Positions 22,037-32,367 of a stretch of DNA of 64,000 nt are shown one piece after another. The position numbers and the translations under genes are program-made. The stretch is from the NCBI GenBank assembly GCA_016271365.2, contig CM057454.1, positions 457,961,501-458,025,500 on the forward strand, read 5' to 3'. Position 1 is the stretch's first letter; each line of letters starts with the position of its first letter. The notes below the pieces were generated by a model that saw only the letters and a list, made by a program, of their open reading frames with translations, made no database searches and was not told the DNA's origin. This DNA is from Neoceratodus forsteri. Taxonomy: Eukaryota; Chordata; Ceratodontiformes; Ceratodontidae.

Positions 22037-23362
22037 TGTAGACAGCCAGTTCTGAGTGCTGTATCAATTTTTTTATTACATATAAAATATGTAATGGGAA
22101 GGTCAGTTTGAGGAAACTACAGTCTTGCTAAACTGACACATCAAAACCCCTCAGGGATAAGTTCAAAGGACGGGACATAGCTAAACTGCAGATATCTGGG
22201 GTGCAATTATCTTGTCAATTTGCTTTCATCCCAGGAAATAAAATTAGCCATTCATGACGTTCTCAAGGAAATCCTTTGATGTGCCCTAGGTATTCTGAGA
22301 AAAGGAACACTGGCCAGTGTTATGAATAACCTTCCAGGAACCAGCTCATTTCATCAAAGAGGTTCATGTCTGGGCCAAGCAGGACCCAGATGAATTTGGA
22401 AGGTCCAATATCCATTCCCGGAAAACCCTTGAATTACATCAGAGAGACCTTTAATGTGTAGATACCAAGGCCCAGACAGGATGAAAGAGTCAAATACACC
22501 TTTGCTTTGAATACAGTGACTTATATCAAAGAAACTTTTGATATGTATGTGTAGCAGAGCACAAACTGGTTTTGGCTGGTTAACCTGAGGAGAGGAAAGT
22601 CAGTGAGGTCACCTATTACATTTTTTTAAATAATTTCTTTGGACACCCTGTGTTATAAAATATAGATTTTGTTACACCAAGGCGGAGTTAGGTGACCTCA
22701 GAGAGAAAACCGGCTCAAGACTGTTCTTAAGCCTACTGCAAACCTTAAAAGACACAAAACATTATTTCTGACTGGAAGAAGGACATCAGCACTGGAAGAT
22801 TCAGAAGTAAGGACTTTAGAGAAGATTAGTCTGAGAGTTATTATTTGTAGGAATCTGCACTTTTACCTGTTTGTTTTAAGGCTGCATGTGTTGGGATCTT
22901 TTTGTTCTGTAATAATTTTCTGTTTTCCTATTTTAAAGTAAAGACATATATTTTAAAATGGAAACTGCCTGGAGTGCCTTGACATTTCTTTTTATTTAAG
23001 TGAAGCTTTTAAAGGTTATAGTTGACACTGTGTTTAAGCTTATTATTATACCAAACTGGGAAATGGATAGAGTTCTCTAAGGTCTTGCATAGGGTTCTTA
23101 GGATTCATTTTGTAGACCTAGTTAGGTGCCCCGTAGGAAAAGATATCTGGCCTCCCCAAAGACAGAATTATCTGAGCCTGAGAATTGGATATGCTAACAA
23201 GAGGTTATCAGTTTGAATCCCTTCAGAACTTGAGACTAAGGTGACTTGAACCCACAAAACAGACAAGAGGGTTACCTTGTTCTGTTAACTGTCCACAAAT
23301 CATACGCTCAGAGGTTGGCACTTTGGGAGTAGAGGGCTGGCTGGCTGAGTGAATTTGTGACA
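22037..23362 (+). repeat. 5' LTR
   Basis: 1326 bp, beginning TGTAGACAGCC and ending TTTGTGACA. It aligns along its length with 29095-30422. Confidence 0.93.
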
Positions 23363-23459
23363 GATTGGTTGGCAGTGGTGGCATAAAAGTTTGGTGATAT
23401 AAGCTTCAGTGTTCAGTGTGTCAGCTTGAGACAGTTCAGTTCACTTGGAAAAAAGAAAT

Positions 23460-24297
23460 TCAATGTTTTATTTCAAAAGGAAACATAACTATATCCCTTG
23501 GCTTACAGTCAAGTTTCCACCCATTTAATTTTTTTTTAAAGTGTCAGTCAGTTTATTTGAAATACATATTCAGAAATTAATTGGCAAATTGCATCAAAGA
23601 TTAGGAATGTTATATCGGTTGTAAAGGTATTTAACTTATGATGTTAGGGTAATTTTGGTTAATAGCTTGTTGTTTTCAGTTATTGATTACGGTTTATTAA
23701 TTTATTTTTTTTCTTCAGATAGAATGCGAATTAAACTTACATCAACTTATCATAATATTATCCATTTTGTTACAGGTCAGAAGAAAAGAACTCATCATTG
23801 TTTACTTTATAGCTCCTTAGGGTGCTTGTCCTTAGTTGATAGATTTAGATTTTGTGTTGTAGTATTTCTTCAGAAAATTTACTTAGGATTTTTGCCTAGT
23901 GTTATTTGTGAAATGTTTCAAAAATTGGTAAATTCTGTTAGGACTAGGTCACAGGTAAATTTTAAATTTTGGATTCCCTATTATAAAAATGCAAAGGCTC
24001 AGAATTCACTATAATATTATGCAGTAAAACTATATAATGAATTACCTTGTAATATTGTAAAATTTGTTACAATTCCTTTATTTAAGAGTGTTTTAAGAAA
24101 ATTTATGCTAGATGAAGCAAAGTGTTGTTGTTTTAAATTATATTTTGTATTATTTGTATGTTTTGTGTATTATTTGTATGTTGTATATACGTGTGTTATT
24201 ATGTTGTGACTGGGCACCAGTGAAAATGGGCATATTGTTGTTCACTGGTTATACAGAATAAAAATAAACAAACAAAAACAAACAAACAAACAAAAAA
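23460..24297 (+). mobile_element. L2-like LINE 3' fragment inserted in the Gypsy leader
   Basis: A frame at 23655-24014 gives the C-terminal RT segment (NSLLFSVIDYGLLIY, then THHCLLYSSLGCLSLVDRF), the same block as in the L2-like copies at 6660-6830 and 47520-47640. The 3' end carries ACCAGTGAAAATGGG and a tail of AAACA repeats. AAAAAAGA at both ends may be the target duplication. The element is 5' truncated and carries a stop at 24012-24014. Confidence 0.8.
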
Positions 24298-24318
24298 GAT
24301 TAGCAGTAGTTAGGAAAG

Positions 24319-25586
24319 ATGGCGTCCAACTACAGCAGGCACACTGTAGAACAGTTAAAACAGTTGTGTGAGGGCAGAGGAGTCCTGTTTGAGGTGACAG
24401 CCAAAAAGCAGAACCTCATAGAGGCCCTGATGGTAGCAGACACCCAGAGCAGGGAGTCACAGACTGTGAGTGAAAGGGACCAGACCTCGAGTGTGGCAGG
24501 ACTAGAGGCCAGTGAGGGGTCCCGAGCTGATGAGGAGGACAGCAGGGCCACTGTCAGTGAAGGGCCACAGCAGTAGGGGAAGGTCACCAGTATCCTGAAT
24601 CCAGAGGTACTCAGGCTGCAAATTGAGTTGTGCAGGATGGAACTGGAGGCAGAGTGACAACAGAGGGAGGCAGACCATGAGGCAGAGTGACAACAGATGG
24701 TGGCAGACTGTGAGGAGTGTCAGCACCAGCGAGCTGCAGAGGAGAAGAGAGAGTGAGAATGCAGAGAGGCAGAGGAGAGGGGAGAGGAGAGAGGAGTGCC
24801 AGTGGCAACACGAACTGGATAAGCTATGACTCCAACCAGCGGCACCAGGGCAGGTAAGTGGCTTGGGTTTAACTGGAATTGCAGGACTGGGTTACAAACT
24901 GAACTCCAAATTAATAGCCAAGTTTAAGGAAGGGGAGGACATGTATGCCTTTTTAAATTCTTTTGAAAGAGATTGTATTCAGGCTAAAATTCCTAGAGAG
25001 TCCTGGAGCTTCCAGCTATCCCCGCTACTTACCGGGAAAGCTCGGGATGCATTGGGTCAAATGAACAATGAGGACAGTGATGATTACAGCAAGTTAAAAG
25101 CTGCACTGTTAAAAAAGTTTGAATTAACTGCCAAATCATACACAGCTAAATTCTGTAAGCTCAGAAGAAGCCCTGATATGAGCTATGAGGAGCTAGCCAT
25201 GAAACAATGTCAGTTTTTAAAACATTGGTGGGAAGGAATTGAAGCAAACACTGTTGATAAAACTGAAAATGTGATTTTATTAGAAGAGTTTTATTGGGCA
25301 TGCCCAGCAGAGCTAAAAACCTGGCTAGAGGACCGAGATCCAAAAACAGAACAAGAGGCTGCTGAACTCTCGGACCACTATGCCAAGAGCAGACCTGCTC
25401 TGAGAGCGAATGGGGTGAGTGTGGCAGTGCAGAAAGGGAAAAGTGCACCTTCAGGGTAGCAAAAACCCTCACTGCCTCCACCAAAACCAGTTAGCCACAG
25501 GTTTCAATGAAAAAATTTATCTGAAGTAAGAAATGCATGTTGGCTGTGTAAGAAAACTGGGCATATTGCCAGACAGTGCCCCAAGA
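24319..25586 (+). pseudogene. Gmr1-like gag
   Basis: Gag is the nucleocapsid precursor. The first open part (24319-24576) has a SAP-like N-terminus (YSRHTVEQLKQLCEGRGV) and an acidic tail. A repetitive G/A-rich stretch with duplicated GAGGCAGAGTGACAACAGA follows. A second open part (24863-25459) holds the capsid region. Its C-terminal half, including EFYWACPAELKTWLEDRDP and EQEAAELSDHY, resembles the SCAN domain, which is thought to derive from Gmr1-like gag. A CCHC zinc knuckle with cysteines and histidine in C-x2-C-x4-H-x4-C spacing is at 25538-25579. Stops separate the parts. Confidence 0.85.
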
Positions 25587-25990
25587 AGGCAAGCCATAAT
25601 ACACAACAGGGTGCTAGAAAAGAAGTGGGTTGTTTGTGTGTCCCTGAGAGCATGCCAGTGAACATGAGGGAACACATGCACCCAGTCATAGTAAATAGTG
25701 TACAGACGCAGGGGTTAAGGGACACAGAGGCATCCCTGACATTGGTAAAGGTGGATCTGGTACAGCCTGGTCAGCTTATACCCAATAAATACGTAACTGT
25801 ACAAGGGTTTACTGGTGAAGAGAAAACATTGCCACTCGCTAGTGTTCTTCTTGACTGGGGTGAAACAGGGGGAACTGAGCAACAGGTGGCTATAGCTAAC
25901 ACATTAGCAGTGGCTGTGATCCTGGGTAACAATCTCCAACAGGGGGTGGTATGTTCAGTTACCCATAGCCAAGCGGCAAGGGAAAATAGT
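25587..25990 (+). pseudogene. Gypsy aspartic protease region
   Basis: The start of a 370-codon frame (25625-26737) has GLRDTEASLTLV at about 25712-25747, where an aspartic protease would have DTGAS. The active-site glycine is changed to glutamate. VAVILGNNLQQG follows about 65 residues on, as in the protease C-terminus. The protease would cut the Gag-Pol precursor. The domain lies directly upstream of integrase in the same frame. Confidence 0.78.
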
Positions 25991-26269
25991 AGTTCCCTGA
26001 ACCCAACAGAAACCAGTATGGAAACCACTGAGAGGCTGGTTCCCCAGTCTGTGTCTCCAGATGGGGAGACTGATAAAAAGGGGGTAGAAATTTACCCAGT
26101 AGCAAGTAAACACACAGCTACAGAGGGTTACTCAGAAGAGGGAGGGGTGACCTCTTGTCAGAGAGTTGGGATTGACAGTGATCTGGAGGGCCCTGACGCT
26201 AGTGCTAGGGACCCTAGTTCAGCAACTGAAGGGGACCTGTCCCATGCCTTGGGAAGGTGTGAGGGGTTC

Positions 26270-27500
26270 ACAGCTGCTCAGAGAAATGACCCTAGTTTAA
26301 AGAAGCTGAGGGCTTGGGCAGACTCAGACGGTGCACAGGGAGGTGATGGCAGACATAAGGTTTATTGGAAAAATGGACTTATGTATACACAGGCAGTACA
26401 GACTGAGGGAGGGATGCTAGGCAGGCAGCTTGTCATTCCCCAGGGATATCGTGAGCAGTTGCTCAAGGTTGTGCATGATATTCCCTTGTCTGGCCATCTG
26501 AGAATTGCATGCACAATGCAGCAGATGGCCCAGAATTTCTACTGGCCTAACTTCACTCAGCAGGTGAAGGAGTATTGCAGGTCTTGTCACTGGTGCCAAG
26601 AAATAGGGAAGGCAGGCAAGAAAACCCAAGCCACCCTGATCCCCTTGCCCATAGTGGAGGAGCCATTCCAGAGGGTGGGAATGGATATTGTGGGGCCTTT
26701 AAAAACCCAAGCTCCTCAGGGAAGAGATTCATCCTAACTGTGGAGGATTATGCCACCCGGTACCCAGAGGCAGTCGCCCTATCCTCTCTGAGGACAGACA
26801 AAGTGGCAGATGCCTTACTTGGGATTTTCTCCTGTGTTGGGTTCCCACAGGAGGTAATTACTGATCGAGGGGGGTTCCTTCATGTCGGATCTAATGAAAT
26901 GTCTATGGAAGAAGTGTGGGGTGGTGCAGAGATGCACGACACCGTATCACCCACAAGCCAATGGACTTGTGGAATGATTCAGTGGTACCCTAAAGTCAAT
27001 GCTCCGGACATTTGCTGAACATCATGGGAGGGACTGGGAGAAATACCTTCACCACCTGTTGTGCACATACAGGGAGGTGCCCCAAGAGTCGACAGGATTT
27101 TCCCCATTTGAACTCTTGTATGGATGCCGGGTACGTGGGCCCCTATACTTGATCCAGGAGGACTGGGAAGGCAAGCACACCACCCAGGGAACTACCATTG
27201 TGGATTATGTCCTAAGGTTTAGGGAAAGGCTGAAGGAGCTTATGGGGACAGCCCAGTGCAACCTGGCAGCTGCCCAACAGAAACAAAAGTATGGTATGAC
27301 CCAGAGCCAGAGCTCGCTCGTACATGGTGGGTCAGGAAGTCATGGTCCTTATTCCAGTCCAGAAAGACAAGCTGCAAACTGAGTGGGCAGGACTGTACAA
27401 AGTGGTTAGGAAGGTAAATGATGTAAACTACATTGTGGAGTTACCTGACCATAGACATACAGAAAGGATGTCCCATGTCAACATGAGGAAGCCATATGCA
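26270..27500 (+). pseudogene. Gypsy integrase, located before RT
   Basis: The N-terminal HHCC zinc finger is clear in VHDIPLSGHLRI and CRSCHWCQ (about 26460-26595). The core starts with GMDIVGPL (about 26680-26700), carrying the first catalytic Asp. A frameshift follows near 26710-26730, and the core continues with LTVEDYATRYPEAVAL and VITDRG (26858-26870), the second Asp. The region expected to hold the catalytic Glu, near 26945-26990, is changed. A C-terminal part with TGFSPFELLYG (about 27095-27130) and an SH3-like segment (27330-27500) follows in further frames. RT comes only after this. Confidence 0.88.
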
Positions 27501-27619
27501 ACTAGGACTGACATGGTGTTCGCAGTGTGTAGTCATGGGGAGGGGACAGATGAAGGAGACCCCCTTCTGGACTTGCTGGAGGAAAGTAAGTGGGAGTCTT
27601 CTGTGGAGGCAGTAAAACT

Positions 27620-28330
27620 GTCTCCTCAGCTGACCCCGGACCAGATCCAGAAAGTGAGGGAGGTTTTAGCAGACTTTGCCCCCTTGTTTAGCACCAAGCC
27701 TTGACTAACCCTCTTAGCAACACATGATGTGGAGACAGAGACACAGACGCCCATACGGCAGACAGCATATCTGGTGTCAGAGGCTGTCCAAAATGACATT
27801 AGGAGGGAAGTGGTGGAGATGCTAGATTTAGGGGTAATCCAGAGATCCCACAGTCCCTGGGACTCACTCATAGTCCATGTACCCAAGCCAGATGGCTCAA
27901 CTCGTTTCTGTGTAGACTATTGTGGACTGAATGCAGTCACGAAGTCAGATGCCCACCTGATGCCCTGGATGGATGAACTCCTGGACAAGTTGGGGGGTGA
28001 CCTACCTTTACGACTATTGACCTGACCAAGGGGTATTGGCAGATAGAGTTGACGGACAGAGCTAGGGAGAGGTTGACCTTCATCACTCTGATAGGCTTAT
28101 TTGAGTTCAAAGTAATGCCTTTTGGAATGAAGAACACCCCGGCCACTTTCCAAAGGTTGGTGAATCAGGTGTTAAATGGTGATGAGGAGTATGCTGTGGT
28201 GTACCTGAATGACATTGCCATCTTTAGTACCAGCTAGGAGGAATACCTGTCCTACCTTAGAGAAGTGCTGGGCAGAATACAGAGGGCCGGGCTCACTGTC
28301 AAAGCTGAGAAGTGCTAGGTGGCCATGGGA
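27620..28330 (+). pseudogene. Gypsy reverse transcriptase
   Basis: The RT starts after a linker with LTPDQIQKVREVLADFAPLF. It contains VEMLDLGVIQRSHSPWDSLI, KPDGSTRFCVDYCGLNAVT, FGMKNTPATFQRLVN (about 28119-28165) and the motif C box YLND at 28202-28213, where YLDD is usual. The Asp to Asn change would remove activity. Stops at 27702-27704 and about 28023, and the TAG at 28235-28237, break the frame. The downstream end runs directly into RNase H. Confidence 0.9.
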
Positions 28331-29021
28331 GAAGTGGCATACCTCGGGCATGTGGTAGGCCAAGGACAGCTCTGTCCTAACCAAAGCAAGAGAGAGGTAA
28401 TCCAGGCATGGCCCAGACCAGAAACTCAGAAGCAGGTCAGAAGTTTTCTAGGGACAGCCGGGTACTATAGAAAGTTTGTACTCAACTACAGTGCCCTGGC
28501 TGCTCCCCTATCTGACCTGACAGAGAAAAAGATACCCAAGAAAATCACCTGGAGCCCAGCCTGTGAGGATGCCTTTTCCAAACTAAAGGAGGCACTGTAC
28601 AGTGCTCCTGTTTTGACAAGTCTCAACTATAGCAAACTTTTTATAGTTCAGACAGACACCTCAGATGTGGGTATTGGGGCAGTCCTGAGTCAGGTATCCA
28701 GCCAAGGGACCAAACACCCTATCACATACCTGAGCCGGAAGTTGCTCCCCAGGGAACAAGCGTACTCCATGGTGGATAAGGAATGTCTTGCCCTAGTGTG
28801 GGCTCTAAAGAAATTGGAGCCATACTTGTATGGGCAGCCTTTTGTGGTACAGACTGACCACAACCCCTTGGTTTGGTTGACGTAGATGGGGAAAAACAGA
28901 AAAACAATGGCAGACTGCTCAGATGGAGTCTTGCTTTACAAGGGTATGATTTGAAAATCATACATAGGGCCGGAGCCAAGAATCAGAACTCAGATGGACT
29001 GTCTAGTATCTATGAGGAGTG
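28319..29021 (+). pseudogene. Gypsy RT connection and RNase H
   Basis: A 188-codon frame begins with YLGHVVGQGQLCPNQSK and RSFLGTAGYYRKFV (connection). It continues with the RNase H start FIVQTDTSDVGIGAVLSQV (about 28640-28697), then YLSRKLLPREQAYSMVDKE and VVQTDHNPLVWL. A TAG stop at 28883-28885 cuts the last part, which continues to about 29021 with NSDGLS-like residues. RNase H removes the RNA strand during cDNA synthesis. Nothing resembling an integrase follows it, confirming the inverted pol order. Confidence 0.9.
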
Positions 29022-29077
29022 AACTGATTTGGGAAGCTCATCCAATGTAGGGTATAGAGCCCCCAAATTCAGTCTAG

Positions 29078-29094
29078 GTGGGGAAGAAGTGGGG
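29078..29094 (+). other. Polypurine tract
   Basis: GTGGGGAAGAAGTGGGG lies immediately upstream of the 3' LTR, where the plus-strand primer for Gypsy replication is expected. Confidence 0.85.
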
Positions 29095-30422
29095 TGTAGA
29101 CAGCCAGTTCTGAGTGCTGTATCAATTTTTTTTATTACATATAAAATATGTAATGGGAAGGTCAGTTTGAGGAAACTACAGTCTTGCTGAACTGACACAT
29201 CAAAAACCCCCAGGGATAAGTTCAAAGGACAGGACATAGCTAAACTGCAGATATCTGGGGTGCAATTATCTTGTCAATTTGCTTTCATCCCAGGAAATAA
29301 AATTAGCCATTCATGATGTTCTCAGGGAAATCCTTTGATGTGCCCTAGGTGTCCTGAGAAAAGGGACACTGGCCAGTGTTATGAATAACCTTCCAGGAAC
29401 CAGCTCATTTCATCAAAAAGGTTGATGTCTGGGCCAAGCAGGACCCAGACGAATTTGGAAGGTCCAATATCCATTCCCGGGAAACCCTTGTATTTCATCA
29501 GAGAGACCTTTGATGTGTAGATAACAAGGCCCAGACAGGATGAAAGAGTCAAATATACCTTTGCTTTGAATACATTGACTTATATCAAATAAACTTTTGA
29601 TATGTATGTGTAGCAGAGCACAAACTGGTTTTGGTTGGTTAACCTGAGGAGAGGAAAGTCAGTGAGGTCAACTATTATGTTTTTTTAAATGTTTTATTTG
29701 GACATCCTGTGTTACAAAATATAGATTTTGTTACACCAAGGCGGAGTTAGGTGACCTCAGAGAGAAGGCCAGCTCAAGACTGTTCTTAAGCCTACTGCAA
29801 ACCTTGAAAGACGCACAATATTATTTCTGACTGAAAGAAGGACATCAGCACTGGAAGATTCAGAAGTAAGGACTTTAGAGAAGATTAGTCTGAGAGTTAT
29901 TATTTGTAGGAATCTGCACTTTTTACCTGTTTGTTTTAAGGCTGTATGTGTTGGGATATTTTTGTTCTGTAATAATTTTCTGTTTTCCTATTTAAAGTAA
30001 AGAAATATATTTTAAAACAGAAACTGCCTGGAGTGCCTTGACATTTCTTTTTATTTAAATGAAGCTTTTAAAGGTTATAGTCGACACTGTGTTTAAGCTT
30101 ATTGTTATACCAAACTGGGAAATGGATAGAGTTCTCTAAGGTCTTGCATAGGGTTCTAAGGATTCATTTTGTAGACCTGGTTAGGTGCCCCGTAGGCAAG
30201 GATATCTGGCCCCCCTCGAAGACAGAATTATCTGAGCCTGATAATTGGATATGCTAACAAGAGGTTATCAGTTTGAATCCCTCCAGAATTTGAGACTAAA
30301 GTGACTTGAACCCACAAAACAGACAAGAGGGTTACCTTGTTCTGTTGACTGTCCACAAATCATATGCTCAGAGGTTGGCACTTTGGAAGTAGAGGGCTGA
30401 CTGGCTGAGCGAGTTTGTGACA
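29095..30422 (+). repeat. 3' LTR
   Basis: 1328 bp, TGTAGACAGCC to TTTGTGACA, paired with 22037-23362. Small indels and substitutions separate the copies. Confidence 0.93.
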
Positions 30423-30426
30423 GTGA
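30423..30426. repeat. Gypsy target-site duplication, right
   Basis: GTGA, matching 22033-22036. Confidence 0.75.
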
Positions 30427-30510
30427 TGACCATACTTCATTGGTCCCATTGGTGGTCAATCTGGTTTTCTTACTGGGATCAGAAGATATTGGGTTTATGG
30501 AGTTGGAGGA
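30427..30510 (+). pseudogene. L1 ORF2 C-terminal remnant, piece 2
   Basis: A short segment between the Gypsy and DIRS elements. Its frame links piece 1 (ending 22036) and piece 3 (starting 40624). Too short to identify alone; the call depends on its neighbours. Confidence 0.5.
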
Positions 30511-30710
30511 GAAGAAAAAATTACTCACCTTAGTAATGTTGTTTCTTCTAATAGAGTCTTGCTATATTATGACAATTGCAGTATGACCGCAGGTTAGAAC
30601 TGCTCCGGAGGTGAAATAATTAACTTTCCATGCAGGCATGGAACTTAGAGCGCGAGCTCGGTTGAAAACTCTGTCTGTTGTGCTTCAAACGTAAACTGTC
30701 AGATCTTTAC
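30511..30710. repeat. DIRS left terminus and inverted terminal repeat
   Basis: The inverted repeat (30555-30710) starts AGTCTTGCTATATTATGACA and matches the reverse complement of 40451-40608 with few mismatches. The outer 44 bases (30511-30554) are copied in reverse in the internal complementary region. Confidence 0.88.
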
Positions 30711-30954
30711 GAGCTAAACTCGCTAAGGTTCTGTGTGGAAGCTGTAAACCACACCAGCCAACTGGCTGCTAATAAAACACTCATTTTTGCCTAAAACAAA
30801 GACTCAAGTCAGAGACCCAAAATGCAAAAACACAACACCATTCTCCCAAAAGGTAGGTGAAACAACAAGGTGGGCATCAAAAAAGTGCAACCCTGTACTG
30901 CCCACCCACATCCCCAAAACAGAGGTTCTGAGAGGGGCAGACAGGGATGGAGTT

Positions 30955-31053
30955 CATAATATAGCAAGACTCCATTAGAAGAAACAACATTACTAAGGTG
31001 AGTAATTTTTTCTTCAAACAACATGAAGTCTTGCTATATTATGACAATTGCAG
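30955..31053. repeat. DIRS internal complementary region
   Basis: The left part is the reverse complement of about 30511-30565. The right part is the reverse complement of about 40581-40623. The two meet at a shared GAAG. The region overlaps the 3' end of the recombinase gene, as in DIRS1. Confidence 0.88.
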
Positions 31054-32360
31054 ACTACACAGCAGTACTCTATGGAGGAGGGACAGAACTCATCAGGAAA
31101 TAGGCTTTGAAGCACGGTTGTGTTAAACCGAGCATCACTCCTAGCCTGGATGTCCAGGGAGTAATGCTTGGTAAAAGTGTGAACTGTTTTCCAGGTAGCT
31201 GCTTGACATATTTCTAGAATAGGAATGTCTCTGGCAGCAGCCAGAGAAGCAGCTGTACCTCTGGTAGGTGAGCCCTCAGGCCTGAGGGGAACTTTACCCA
31301 ACTTCTCATAGCAGAATTGGATACAAGAGACAATCCACCTGGCAATGGATCTTTTAGTGCCTGGCTTCCCTTTACCAACTTCGCCATAGGTGAGGAACAG
31401 TTGGAGGGAGTCAAACCTATGACCCTTGATACGCTCTATGTAGTAACTAAGGGCTCTCTTCACATCTAGACTGTGCAGCATCCTCTCCCCAGAGGCGGAG
31501 TGGTCAGTGAAGTACACTGGAAGTGAAATAGATTGATTAAGGTGGAAATCTGAAACCATCTTAGGCAGGAACTTTCTGTTAGTCCGAAGGACCACCTTAT
31601 CTCTGTGAAAAGAGATAAACTCCTGCTCCACTGACAACGCTTGTAATTCACTTATGTGTCTGGCAGAGGTGATGGCTACCAAAAACACAGTTTTCCAAGT
31701 CAAGTACTTGAGCTCAGTTGAAGACAAGGGCTCAAAGGGGGTTGCTAAGCTGAGCAATGCAAACATTAAGATCCCAGGCAGAGGCAGGATCCTGAATGGA
31801 GGGTTGTGAAACAACCCTTAAAAAACTTGGAAATTACAGGATGAGCTGAAAGGAAGAGATTTTCCTGCTGAAATAAAAGCAGACACAGCCAAGTGCACCT
31901 TCAGGGTAGCTGTCCAGCCCCAAAGAATTCAGGTGGACCATATAATCCAGGACTGTGGCAGATCAGCAGAGACTGGGGAAATATGCTTTTTCCGAGCACC
32001 ATATGGAAAACCTTTTCCATTTGGAATTGTAGTAGCTCTGTGGAAGGTTTCCTCATGCCTTCATTATATCCATTACACCTGGGAAAGGTAATCAGCAACC
32101 TCTAACCCTTCAAGAACCAAGCCTTGAGATTGAGAGATTTGAGATTCGGTACCAGACTCTTCCTGGGCACAGGTTAACAGATTGTGATTTCTGGGAAGGG
32201 ACAGAGGAGGATGGACTGCTAAGGACAGCAGGAGTGGATACCAGGGCTGTCTGGCCCAATCGGAGCTATCAGAATGACTTTGCATGATTGGGATCTGATT
32301 TTGACTAGCACTTTGAACAGGAGAGGAAAAGGAGGAAGGCATAGAGAAACTTCCTCCCAA
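31014..32360 (-). pseudogene. DIRS tyrosine recombinase
   Basis: The recombinase would integrate circular cDNA without a target duplication. The C-terminal catalytic part is one 266-codon open frame (31014-31814), with the first catalytic Arg in ITSARHISEL and the second Arg in PTRGTAAS. The catalytic Tyr region is HTFTKHYSLD. Where relatives usually have His three residues before the second Arg, I read Gly or Ser, so that residue may be lost. The N-terminal part (about 31815-32360), with ARQPWYPLLLSLAVHPP and TLKVHLAVSAF, is in shifted frames. The frame ends inside the internal complementary region. Confidence 0.88.
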
Positions 32361-32367
32361 CTGAGGG

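Larger units (their letters stand above)
22037..30422 (+). mobile_element. Gmr1-like Ty3/Gypsy LTR retrotransposon
   Basis: This is a complete but dead 8.39-kb element with LTRs at 22037-23362 and 29095-30422 and a 4-bp TSD. The domain order is gag (SAP-like N-terminus, SCAN-like capsid, CCHC knuckle), protease, integrase, reverse transcriptase, RNase H, polypurine tract. Integrase upstream of RT is the hallmark of Gmr1-like elements and differs from ordinary Ty3/Gypsy. An L2-like fragment is inserted between the 5' LTR and gag. The two LTRs differ at about ten positions in the first 300 bases I compared. Confidence 0.93.

Noticed and set aside
29022..29094. Envelope gene in the Gypsy element
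   Set aside because: Only about 70 bases separate the RNase H end from the 3' LTR, so no env is present.
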